From Colwellia sp. (GTDB lineage Bacteria > Pseudomonadota > Gammaproteobacteria > Enterobacterales > Alteromonadaceae), in contig JAHDIK010000027.1 of NCBI GenBank assembly GCA_020630795.1, positions 1 through 33,512 of the forward strand: DNA of 33,512 bases, written 5' to 3'. The notes under the pieces were generated by a model, which searched no databases, was not told the DNA's origin, and saw only the letters and a program-made list of their open reading frames with translations. Both the position numbers and the translations under genes were made by a program. Numbering within the stretch: the stretch's first letter is position 1; every line of letters starts with the position of its first letter. Below, piece after piece: positions 25,455 through 33,246 of the stretch.

Positions 25455-26731
25455 TTGGTTTAGTTTTATTTGTTGTTGCTTTGCTTTGTCTTTTCTTTGG
25501 ATATTCGGTTGCATTTACTTTTGCTGGTGTTTCAGTACTTGTTGGGGTAATTGCGTTAGGGCCTGATTTATTTGCGTTTATGCCATATCGCATTATGAGC
25601 GTAATGGAAAACACTACGTTAATGGCAATTCCTATGTTTGTATTTATGGGGATCGTATTACAAAAAACAGGACTCGCAGAGCGTTTACTTGAGTCGGCAG
25701 CAAAACTTTTTGGTAGTGTTGCTGGTGGTGTAGCAATTTCGACGATTGTTGTAGGAGCATTACTAGCGGCCTCTACTGGTGTTGTTGGTGCTAGCGTTGT
25801 GGCAATGGGGGTTATTTCTCTACCGGTAATGCTTAAAAATAACTATCATCAACCGACGGCAGCTGGTGTTATTTGTGCATCGGGTACGTTAGGACAAATT
25901 ATTCCACCGTCAATTATTTTGATTATTTTAGGCGATGTAATGGGCGTGCCTGTTGGTGATTTGTTTAAAGCTGCTGTTATACCAGGCGTATTATTGATAT
26001 TTGCATACACCGTATACATTGTTGTTTTAGGCAAAATTAAACCTGAATATTGCCCGCCTATTGAAGTAAATGAAAGCAAACGTGAATTAATGCTTCAAGC
26101 GGTTAAAGACATTATTCCACCAATGTTGCTAATTGTTACAGTTCTAGGCTCTATTTTTACAGGTATAGCAACGCCAACTGAATCATCGGCGATAGGTGCA
26201 GTAGGTGCGGTATTATTATCCGCATTATATGGTCAATTCTCAATTAAGAAAATTAATGCTATTTCGAAAGAAACGGTAAAAGTAACGTCAATGATTTTTG
26301 CTGTATTGATAGGTGCTACAGCGTTTTCTATGGTGTTTAGCTATTCAGGTAGTGAATATATAGTTGAAGAGTTTTTCTTAGACCTACCGGGAGAAAAATG
26401 GACGTTCTTATTGATTGCCATGGTAGCGATACTCATACTCGGGTTCTTTATCGACTTTATTGAGATCGCATTCTTAGTTGTCCCAATTTTAACGCCTGTA
26501 GCAATGGCATTGGATATTGATCTTGTATGGTTCGCAATATTGATATCGATGAATTTGCAAACATCGTTCTTAACTCCACCGTTTGGCTTTAGCCTGTTTT
26601 ATTTAAAAGGTGTTGCACCACCCACGTTAAAAACAACAACGATTTATAAAGGGGTAATACCGTTTATTATCATGCAAGTTGCTGTATTAGCATTGGTGCT
26701 ACTATTCCCTGAGCATTTAATTTTTAATTAA
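25451..26731 (+). CDS. dctM: TRAP transporter large permease subunit
   Basis: A 426-aa polytopic membrane protein of the DctM family, the transport channel of the TRAP system, with about 12 hydrophobic segments. Typical motifs are MENTTLMAIPMFVFMG (about 51-67), AASTGVVGASVVAMGVISLPVML (about 105-127), GTLGQIIPPSIILIILG (about 146-162) and ATPTESSAIGAVGA (about 240-253). It is most like the FcbT3 (mannitol/chloroaromatic) branch, in line with the dctP type. It overlaps dctQ by 4 nt and ends before a bidirectional terminator. Confidence 0.95.
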   Translation: MIGLVLFVVALLCLFFGYSVAFTFAGVSVLVGVIALGPDLFAFMPYRIMSVMENTTLMAIPMFVFMGIVLQKTGLAERLLESAAKLFGSVAGGVAISTIVVGALLAASTGVVGASVVAMGVISLPVMLKNNYHQPTAAGVICASGTLGQIIPPSIILIILGDVMGVPVGDLFKAAVIPGVLLIFAYTVYIVVLGKIKPEYCPPIEVNESKRELMLQAVKDIIPPMLLIVTVLGSIFTGIATPTESSAIGAVGAVLLSALYGQFSIKKINAISKETVKVTSMIFAVLIGATAFSMVFSYSGSEYIVEEFFLDLPGEKWTFLLIAMVAILILGFFIDFIEIAFLVVPILTPVAMALDIDLVWFAILISMNLQTSFLTPPFGFSLFYLKGVAPPTLKTTTIYKGVIPFIIMQVAVLALVLLFPEHLIFN

Positions 26732-26766
26732 TAGTTACGGAATTGAATGGCTAGTGTAAGTCGTAC

Positions 26767-26794
26767 AAAAAGGTCACAGATTGTGGCCTTTTTT
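26767..26794. terminator. Bidirectional terminator between dctM and apbE
   Basis: AAAAAGGTCACA (26767-26778) pairs with TGTGGCCTTTTT (26782-26793) with one T-G wobble and a 3-nt loop. A and T runs are on both sides. It serves the converging dctM and ApbE transcripts. Confidence 0.85.
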
Positions 26795-26895
26795 ATTGAT
26801 GGCTTTTAGCGTGATAATAGCTGTTGTTTAAGTTTGATAATTAAATGATTTTAAGGTTTATTGGTATTTTACTATCGTGCTAAAAGGCATTTTCG

Positions 26896-27789
26896 TTAGG
26901 TTCGAAATGTCCAATGTTTGAAGTCATTCTCATCTAAAAATTGTTCCGCGTTTTCACCTTGCAGCATTGCTATTGTTGAAATTATTCCAGCGTTTAAACA
27001 GCTTGTAGAGGCGACTGTAATAGAGCTAGGCGCATGTTCTATTGGCCAACCTGTTTTGGGATTTAATATATGACTATAGCGTTTTCCATCTTTTTCAAGA
27101 TATCGACTGGCATCACCGCTGGTTGCGATTGCACCACGTTCAAAGGATATGTTGACGCTTTTATTCGACGAAATTCCTGTTAAATCAATACCAACAGACC
27201 AAGGTTTATTGTCTTTTCTTGGGGCGGTAACGGCTAAATCACCGCCAAAGTTAACAAGAGCAGAACAAAGAGTGTTTTGTGTAATAAGTTGGCAAATTTT
27301 GTCTACTGCGTACTCCTTGCCAATTCCTCCAAAATCAATTTCCATACCTTTAGGTAACATAATATGTTGTTCGTTGTATTCAATCTTTGTCCAGCCAACT
27401 AAGGGCAATATGGCTTCTACTTGAGGTGAAGAGGGAATGATATTACTACCATCAAAACGCCACACTTTACGGAGCACGCCCGAGGTTATATCGAATAAAC
27501 CATTACTAATTTGGTAACACTGTTCGGAAAATTTGAGCAATTCATATGTTTCCGTATCAATACTAATGGGGTTATTGTGACTATTGTTAATTTTTGTACA
27601 GATGCTTTCCGTTTGGTAACGGCTATATTTGTTTTCTATTCGCCACGTTTCATCAGTAATTAATTTAGCTAGCTGATCAACCGAAGAGTGGCTGTCTACT
27701 TCTACAATAACCTCACAAGGGCTTGCCATTGCACTAAAACGTATTCGATGACCAAGCGCGCATTTTTCAATTGTATAGGTATTGCGCAT
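26896..27789 (-). CDS. apbE: ApbE-like FAD:protein FMN transferase
   Basis: A protein of about 297 aa of the ApbE family, which in known members moves FMN from FAD onto a Ser/Thr of an acceptor protein, with Mg2+. Visible signatures are FSAMASPCEVIVE near the start, SNGLFDITSGVLRKVWRF (about 95-112), MEIDFGGIGKEYAVD (about 150-164, FAD site), LVNFGGDLAV, and ATSGDASRYLEKDGKRYSHI with LNPKTGWPI (about 225-255, metal and flavin site). No signal peptide or lipobox is seen, unlike many periplasmic ApbE proteins. An upstream TTG (27825) would overlap the DUF3570 gene by 26 nt; the ATG at 27789 is preferred. It is the last gene of the DUF4266-DUF3570-ApbE operon, which suggests the DUF3570 protein or an export partner as substrate. 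Confidence 0.9.
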   Translation of the reverse strand: MRNTYTIEKCALGHRIRFSAMASPCEVIVEVDSHSSVDQLAKLITDETWRIENKYSRYQTESICTKINNSHNNPISIDTETYELLKFSEQCYQISNGLFDITSGVLRKVWRFDGSNIIPSSPQVEAILPLVGWTKIEYNEQHIMLPKGMEIDFGGIGKEYAVDKICQLITQNTLCSALVNFGGDLAVTAPRKDNKPWSVGIDLTGISSNKSVNISFERGAIATSGDASRYLEKDGKRYSHILNPKTGWPIEHAPSSITVASTSCLNAGIISTIAMLQGENAEQFLDENDFKHWTFRT

Positions 27790-27799
27790 TTCGTGAATG

Positions 27800-29104
27800 T
27801 TAGAACGAGTAACTGACTTGAGCAATGATAGCTTTAATACTTGGATATAGGTTCAACCTTGCAAGAGCGCCAGGTTGTTCAACGCCTGTGCTTTTAGGTG
27901 ATTGTTGGTAATACTCAAGCCTAAACGATAATTCATTATTTTGTTTAATTCGTGTTCTGTATTTTATCCCTAAGGTTACTGCCGTCATTTCACCGACGCG
28001 ATAGTCTGCGCTTACATAATTGGGCAGCGACTGCTCAGTTCTAATAAAGGGCTGATAAAAGTTTGCAGCATCTTGGCTATATAGTCGTACATGAGGCTCT
28101 ATGTAGCCGTTTGATAGGGGAATTGTGTATCGAGTATCTAAGGTATGAGATGTTATATCCCAATCATCCCAAAAGTAACGATATGAAAAATCTATAATGT
28201 TGTGTGTGAAATGATATTTCGTTTGCCAAAACAAACTATGCTTTGTGCGGTTATCGGGCCGTTTCTCATACAATTGATTTGTACTTAAACCAAGTGAATT
28301 CACTACACTTACTATTTTAAATGGATCGGTAAGGTAACCATCGACTTTCGAATGAGAATAATTGAGTTGCATGATCATTCTACGATTAATCACTTGAGTA
28401 ACGCCAAGTAATAAATCAACCGTTGTTTTGTCATCGCTACTTTGTATTCGATTTTCGCTGGTACTTCCGTTTTCGTGGGCGGGTAGCATTGAGCTGAAAG
28501 GGCGAGGAATATCACCTTCTGGGCTTATTGTATCTTGAGAAAATGCAAATCCGGCTGACAGTGTTGTGTTTTTTTGATTGAAATCGCGGGCAATATTGCC
28601 GTTTAAGCCTAACGATAAATAGTCATATTCTTTCGATAAATGTAAACCGGAACTGACTAAGTAGCTTTCGCTGAATGGTTGTGTCCATTGTGCATTTAGC
28701 TGTAGCCTAGTATCTCTGAAAGTATCGTCTAATGGCGTTTCTTTCGGTGCTACATCGAATGAACCTTTACCTGAGGGTCTTGTAAAAGTTTGAACGTTGG
28801 TTTGTGCAACGGCTCCGTTTGCGGATGCCCCCGTTAACGTATCGACAGTAACCTTTAAGTTTAATACTTGGTCATTGTCGTAGGTTCTACTACCGTTAAT
28901 AATGAGCTCTGTAGCGCTTACACGATCGGATTCATTATAGTGCATAAGTGCAGTATCGAATTTCCATTGAGATAACTCATCAGCCTGCGCAGACGTTCCT
29001 AAAAGGGCGCAAGTTGCAACGGTAAGTAGTTGTTTGATATTTTTTGGGGATTCTTGCTGAGAGTCAGCAGAAACTAAAGCTTTATTAGGCTGAGTTAATT
29101 GCAC
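27800..29104 (-). CDS. DUF3570 family outer-membrane-barrel-like protein with a flavinylation-like motif
   Basis: A protein of about 434 aa. The N-terminal signal peptide has an extended polar lead and ends ALLGTSAQA. The remainder alternates in the way of beta-strands and ends in a terminal Phe (QVSYSF), as outer-membrane barrels do. Near the N terminus is DTLTGASANG (28843-28814), which resembles the FMN-attachment motif D-G-L-S-G-A-T of NqrC and RnfG. The start chosen is GTG 29104, because GGAGG (29115-29111) stands 6 nt upstream; a TTG at 29110 would abut that site. The gene overlaps the DUF4266 gene by 10 nt, and its ribosome site lies inside the codons for the DUF4266 Gly/Cys tail. ApbE follows 10 nt downstream. 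The function of the family is not established. Confidence 0.85.
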   Translation of the reverse strand: MQLTQPNKALVSADSQQESPKNIKQLLTVATCALLGTSAQADELSQWKFDTALMHYNESDRVSATELIINGSRTYDNDQVLNLKVTVDTLTGASANGAVAQTNVQTFTRPSGKGSFDVAPKETPLDDTFRDTRLQLNAQWTQPFSESYLVSSGLHLSKEYDYLSLGLNGNIARDFNQKNTTLSAGFAFSQDTISPEGDIPRPFSSMLPAHENGSTSENRIQSSDDKTTVDLLLGVTQVINRRMIMQLNYSHSKVDGYLTDPFKIVSVVNSLGLSTNQLYEKRPDNRTKHSLFWQTKYHFTHNIIDFSYRYFWDDWDITSHTLDTRYTIPLSNGYIEPHVRLYSQDAANFYQPFIRTEQSLPNYVSADYRVGEMTAVTLGIKYRTRIKQNNELSFRLEYYQQSPKSTGVEQPGALARLNLYPSIKAIIAQVSYSF

Positions 29105-29319
29105 CCACAACCTCCACCTGCAAAGCTTTTACCACCACTTGACGATTCTTTACTGAAGTAGATATGATCATCAAGTGATGAATCTATTAGAGACGCGTTT
29201 AATAACATTTCTTTTTTAGCGAGTAAGTTTCTTTCCCAAGGTTGTACACCTAGGCTACTACAACCTGAAACTGTTAATGTGAGGAGAAAATACCAAAAAT
29301 ATTTTTTAATTTTCATCAT
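29095..29319 (-). CDS. DUF4266-family small lipoprotein with C-terminal Gly/Cys tail
   Basis: A 74-aa lipoprotein. The signal peptide ends in the lipobox LTVSGC with Cys20 as lipidation site. A short mature part follows (VQPWERNLLAKKEMLL, LDDHIYFSKESSSGGKSF). The C terminus is G-G-G-C-G-C-N, two cysteines in a glycine-rich tail. To my knowledge this tail is a hallmark of DUF4266 proteins, which are often found beside DUF3570 and ApbE. The tail could bind metal, form a disulfide or be modified; none is shown. It is the first gene of the operon, and its 3' end contains the ribosome site of the DUF3570 gene. Confidence 0.88.
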   Translation of the reverse strand: MMKIKKYFWYFLLTLTVSGCSSLGVQPWERNLLAKKEMLLNASLIDSSLDDHIYFSKESSSGGKSFAGGGCGCN

Positions 29320-29346
29320 AAAACCTCGAAGCAGATGTGATGCTAC

Positions 29347-29943
29347 TTATTTTTGACTTGAAAGTTTATCTACTGTTGCTGAACATGCTTGTAAAAACAT
29401 ATCCATAAAATACTTCACTTCGGGCATGCTTTTTTGTAATTCTTTTATTTTACCACCCAGTCTTTCTTCAACATGATCAAATTCATGATTTTGGTGGTTT
29501 AATTCATCTATTGCCTTGATATAAGCCACTAATATATCAGCGGCTTTAACGATGTTTTTATGCTCTGTATTTACGTTGTCTTGAACAATTAAGTCAGAAA
29601 ATATGTCTTGGAATTCTTCAGGTAACGACTCTAAACATTCTTGCTCAGCCAAATATTCTATTTTTTTAAATTCTCGTGCAATTTCGGGATTAGCGTATTT
29701 AGTTGGGCTAACAATATCTCCGTAGCGTGTTTCGCTCGCTTCATGATACAAGGCTACCGTTGCAACGCGGTCAGCATTAACGTTACCGCCAAACTTTTTA
29801 TTTTTAATAACGGCAAGTAAATGAGCTACAATAGCGACTTGATGAGAATGTTCTGCAACATTTTCAGGCTTTACACAATACATAAGTGCCCAACGTTTGA
29901 TGAGGGGCATTCTGAACATCCAAGCTAAAAACGTGCTTTGCAT
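29347..29943 (-). CDS. yfbR: YfbR-like 5'-deoxynucleotidase (HD domain) with altered HD motif
   Basis: A protein of about 198 aa matching YfbR, which dephosphorylates deoxyribonucleoside 5'-monophosphates in the cytoplasm. It shows family blocks NVAEHSHQVAIVAHLLAVI, NKKFGGNVNADRVA and KAADILVAYIKA. The metal site of E. coli YfbR is His33, His68, Asp69, Asp137. Here the matching residues are His32, His67, Glu68 and Asp136: the HD pair reads His-Glu (LYHEASETRYGD, codon GAA). Glu can still ligate metal, so activity may be kept or changed. The ATG at 29943 has AAGAG upstream and matches the family N terminus; an open frame continues to a TTG at 29961. It follows alaA, as in E. coli. Confidence 0.9.
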   Translation of the reverse strand: MQSTFLAWMFRMPLIKRWALMYCVKPENVAEHSHQVAIVAHLLAVIKNKKFGGNVNADRVATVALYHEASETRYGDIVSPTKYANPEIAREFKKIEYLAEQECLESLPEEFQDIFSDLIVQDNVNTEHKNIVKAADILVAYIKAIDELNHQNHEFDHVEERLGGKIKELQKSMPEVKYFMDMFLQACSATVDKLSSQK

Positions 29944-29961
29944 AACTAACTCTTTTATCAA

Positions 29962-31176
29962 TTATTGGCGATAACTCGCGAAGAAATTCTTTAACTTTTC
30001 CATAGCAGGAACTAATTCATCAACATGCGGTAAAAATACTAATCGAAAGTAATTTCGTTCTTTAATATTAAAGGCACTGCCATGAACAAGCAGTATTTTT
30101 TCTTGTTTAAGGAGATCTAGCACCATTTTTTCATCATTTGTAATATTGAACTTTTCAGCATCTACTTTCACAAATAAATAAAGCGCGCCCATTGCTGGAT
30201 TACACGATAGTCCGTCAATTTCATTGATAAGCTTGTGAGCTAGATTGCGCTGTTTTATTAATCGCCCATCGCCATAAATTAATTCATTAATGCTTTGGTA
30301 TCCACCGAGCGCAGTTTGAATAGCGTGTTGACACGGCACATTGGCACACAGGCGCATTGACGCAAGAATGGTTAATCCTTCAAGGTAGTCTTCAGCATGC
30401 AGTTTAGGCCCAGAAACAACCATCCAACCAGCTCTAAAACCAGCGATACGATAGTTTTTAGATAGCCCACCCATTGTAATAACCAACACGTCTTGCGTTA
30501 AGCTAGCGGTAGGAATATGTACAGCGTCGTCATATAGAATTTTGTCGTAAATTTCGTCACTGAATACAATTAAGTTGTATTTTTTTGCAAGGTCTAAAAT
30601 ATTTAATAATACTTCTTTTGAATAAACAGCACCCGTTGGGTTATTTGGATTAATTAATACAATAGCTTTAGTTTTGTCTGTTATTTTGCTTTCCATATCT
30701 TCAATATTAGGAAACCAATAGTTCTCTTCATCACATTGGTAGTGAATAGGGTTGCCACCTGATAATGCTACTGAAGCGGTCCATAACGGGTAATCTGGTG
30801 CAGGTATTAACACTTCATCGTCATTGTTAAGTAAACCTTGCATCGCCATAACAATCAGTTCGCTGACCCCATTGCCGATGAAAATATCTTCTATACTTAC
30901 ATCTTTAATGTTGTTTTGTTGAAAGTACTGCATAACAGCAACACGAGCAGAATAAATGCCTTTAGAGTCGCTGTAGCCTTGTGCTGTAGGAAGGTTACGA
31001 ATAACGTCTTTTAAAATGTCATCAGGGGCTTCAAAACCAAATGGGGCAGGGTTACCAATGTTTAACTTTAAAATTTTATGGCCTTCGTCTTCTAATCGAC
31101 GAGCTTCCGCTGCAATTTGTCCGCGAATTTCGTAGCAAACATTTTTGAGTTTTGATGACTTAATGACTTTTTTCAT
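29962..31176 (-). CDS. alaA: Glutamate-pyruvate aminotransferase AlaA
   Basis: A class I/II PLP-dependent aminotransferase of about 404 aa that makes alanine from pyruvate and glutamate. It matches E. coli AlaA along its length: KSSKLKNVCYEIRG at the start, KLNIGNPAPFGFEAPDDIL, NPNNPTGAVYSKE with the conserved Asn, FSDEIYDKILYDD with the PLP-ring Asp, and SKNYRIAGFRAGWM with the Schiff-base Lys. The start at ATG 31176 is preferred over ATG 31185 from family alignment; AAGAA lies about 9 nt upstream. It forms an operon with yfbR, the same pair as in E. coli. Confidence 0.95.
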   Translation of the reverse strand: MKKVIKSSKLKNVCYEIRGQIAAEARRLEDEGHKILKLNIGNPAPFGFEAPDDILKDVIRNLPTAQGYSDSKGIYSARVAVMQYFQQNNIKDVSIEDIFIGNGVSELIVMAMQGLLNNDDEVLIPAPDYPLWTASVALSGGNPIHYQCDEENYWFPNIEDMESKITDKTKAIVLINPNNPTGAVYSKEVLLNILDLAKKYNLIVFSDEIYDKILYDDAVHIPTASLTQDVLVITMGGLSKNYRIAGFRAGWMVVSGPKLHAEDYLEGLTILASMRLCANVPCQHAIQTALGGYQSINELIYGDGRLIKQRNLAHKLINEIDGLSCNPAMGALYLFVKVDAEKFNITNDEKMVLDLLKQEKILLVHGSAFNIKERNYFRLVFLPHVDELVPAMEKLKNFFASYRQ

Positions 31177-31383
31177 AAATAGCATTCTTAGTGTTAAGTG
31201 AGAAAATTAAACGAGACATTTAGTAATGAGTAACAACTACTAGAATCAAGCTATTGTTGCCAATTATCAGATGTTTTGAAACAGTTACTTGCATCTTTTT
31301 TATAGCAATTTTATTAATAAAAGATAATCTAATTATTAGTAACGTTTGTACAGTAAAATATTGAAGAGTTTTTAGGAGGATAT

Positions 31384-31977
31384 ATGCCTTTACCTATATT
31401 TTGGTTGGGTGCAGCAGCCGTATCTGCTTTGACCGTAAATGAACTGTCAAAAGATCGGAAAAAACAACAATCAGAACGCTTTTCTAGCCGAGCAAAAACT
31501 TTTGATGATTCAACTGAAGAATCTTCTACGGCTATTTATCCGAGTGACTTATTTTCTACAACACAAAAAGTTAAACCAGATGTAGGCGCTATTGTTTGTT
31601 GTGGCATAGGAGGCGTTTTAGATCATACGGGGATTTGGGTTGGAGATAATACTATTGTAGAAATGGATGGTAACGGGCTTATTAAACCAGTATCAATACA
31701 AAGGTTCACAGAAGATCGAACAGGTAAAAATGTATTTGTTGCATGCGATTCAAACGCTAAATGTTTATCAATAGAAATAGCCGCAATGAGAGCGATAAAG
31801 AAAGTTTTTACGTTTGAGAATTACGATCTTATTGACAACAATTGCCATCAATTTGTTTGGCAGTGTTTTAAACCAAACGATAAGCCGTTAACTACGTTTA
31901 AAGAGCTTAACAAAAGAATTGCGATGCACTTTAAACGTAAAATATACTGGGATTTATGTGACGTTGACGGCGTTTAG
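31384..31977 (+). CDS. LRAT-like (NlpC/P60-superfamily) domain protein
   Basis: A 197-aa protein with a short hydrophobic N terminus (about 4-18), a polar linker to about residue 60, and an LRAT-type domain at about 65-165. That domain has GAIVCCGIGGVLDHTGIWVG with the presumed catalytic His81, IVEMDGNG, and NNCHQFVWQC with the presumed nucleophile Cys154. This H...NC arrangement is that of the permuted papain fold of lecithin:retinol acyltransferase and related thiol acyltransferases/hydrolases. The bacterial members are poorly characterised, and substrate and partner are unknown. A strong AGGAGG site precedes the ATG. The last 24 nt overlap the 3' end of yvcK on the other strand, and no terminator is seen between them. 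Confidence 0.75.
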   Translation: MPLPIFWLGAAAVSALTVNELSKDRKKQQSERFSSRAKTFDDSTEESSTAIYPSDLFSTTQKVKPDVGAIVCCGIGGVLDHTGIWVGDNTIVEMDGNGLIKPVSIQRFTEDRTGKNVFVACDSNAKCLSIEIAAMRAIKKVFTFENYDLIDNNCHQFVWQCFKPNDKPLTTFKELNKRIAMHFKRKIYWDLCDVDGV

Positions 31978-32865
31978 TAAGTCATTTTGCTTGGCGCATG
32001 ACTCTATTGCTTCACGTAGTTTATCTTTGTCGTGGTAATGGCTGGTTTCTTCGCTCTGAAGGTCATGGTGATGAACGTATACTTTATCAGAGGTAACAGA
32101 TGTATCCTGACAAATAACACTATCAATAGGTAAGCAACCAATATTTTCTTCGATCCACTCTAATTTTTTATCTAGTGATAACTGAGCCGATGGGCTTTTT
32201 TCAGGGGTAACATTTTCCACGAAAATACAATGACCTTTTCTATTATTTAGTGCATTAGAAATATCTCGCACTAATAGAGGAGGTACAATACTGGTTAAGA
32301 AACTACCTGGGCCTAAAATAATAATATCAGCATTCTCGATAGCTTCTATACAGGCAGGTAAAGATTTAACAAGTGGTGCCAGCATTAAGCTTTTAGGCAT
32401 CATCGGCATTTCATCAACAGACAACTCTCCAACGCGACAGCGCCCTTGAGGGTAAAAAGCCATCAAATCTGTTGGTGTTTCAGACATAGGTAAAACGGGA
32501 GTTCTTACTTTAAGTAGTCGTCTAACAAGTTTTATTGAATCTAAAGGACGAGATTGAACTTGGCCTAAACCGTAAAGAATAAGGTTACCGAGATTATGGC
32601 CACCTAATTCGTCTTGTCCATCAAATCTAAAGTTGAACAATTGGCTACCAACAGAGTCGTTATCAACAAGTTGGGTTAGGCAATTACGTAAATCGCCCCA
32701 GGCAATTGAGCTACTTCGTTTTCTTAAACGTCCTGTAGAACCACCATTATCTGTGGTTGTAACAATACCTGTTAATTGATCACCCAAAAAGGATAACGTT
32801 GAAAGCACTCTTCCTAAGCCGTGCCCTCCACCAATAGCTACTACGTTTACTTGATTTAGTGGCAT
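31954..32865 (-). CDS. yvcK: YvcK/CofD-like protein (gluconeogenesis factor family)
   Basis: A 303-aa protein of the YvcK (E. coli YbhK) family with a Rossmann-like CofD fold. Signatures are VVAIGGGHGLGRVLSTL at the N terminus, GIVTTTDNGGSTGRLR (about 33-48), AWGDLRNCL, GGHNLGNLIL (about 88-97) and IILGPGSFLTSIVPPLL (about 183-199). In Bacillus YvcK binds UDP-GlcNAc and is needed for growth on gluconeogenic carbon and for cell shape. The role in gammaproteobacteria is less clear. It overlaps the LRAT-like gene tail to tail by 24 nt. The ATG at 32865 is chosen for the family N terminus. Confidence 0.92.
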   Translation of the reverse strand: MPLNQVNVVAIGGGHGLGRVLSTLSFLGDQLTGIVTTTDNGGSTGRLRKRSSSIAWGDLRNCLTQLVDNDSVGSQLFNFRFDGQDELGGHNLGNLILYGLGQVQSRPLDSIKLVRRLLKVRTPVLPMSETPTDLMAFYPQGRCRVGELSVDEMPMMPKSLMLAPLVKSLPACIEAIENADIIILGPGSFLTSIVPPLLVRDISNALNNRKGHCIFVENVTPEKSPSAQLSLDKKLEWIEENIGCLPIDSVICQDTSVTSDKVYVHHHDLQSEETSHYHDKDKLREAIESCAKQNDLLNAVNVT

Positions 32866-33134
32866 GAATTCAGTCTATAAATAAGATTGCAAAAAATGTT
32901 ACCTGTTAATGCTATAAAAATAAAGTATAAATGCAGCGTAGGTATTCGTATTATTGATATTTATATCTGGGGTAGGGGAGTTAACTATTTATATTCGTTG
33001 CTAATAGTAATAGTTATTTATGATTTATCGCGGGATAAAATTGAAATTTCATTCAAAATTTAAGCAACTTGTTTTATAAGTGAACACTTAATTAAAATAG
33101 TGGTAAAAAAGGCCTTAATTATTAAAAAAAAGTG
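32866..33134. other. Gene-free region between yvcK and the tRNA promoter
   Basis: AT-rich DNA with no credible coding frame. It contains the presumed yvcK upstream region on the minus strand and leads into the tRNA promoter. Apart from a GGGGTAGGGG-like patch near 32970 nothing stands out. Confidence 0.5.
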
Positions 33135-33163
33135 TTGACACTAAAAGGGGGGGTGCTTAGAAT
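33135..33163 (+). promoter_or_regulatory. Strong sigma-70 promoter of the tRNA operon with GC-rich discriminator
   Basis: A consensus -35 TTGACA (33135-33140), a 17-nt spacer and -10 TAGAAT (33158-33163) are followed by GCGCCTC. A GC-rich discriminator directly after the -10 is the known mark of promoters under negative stringent (ppGpp) control, such as those of rRNA and tRNA. The spacer contains seven consecutive Gs (33147-33153). Confidence 0.88.
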
Positions 33164-33246
33164 GCGCCTCGCTTTCAACGAGTAACTTACGTTCTTGTTT
33201 GATGCGTAGTTAAATAGGTATTAGGCCACTTATTTAAATACAAAGC

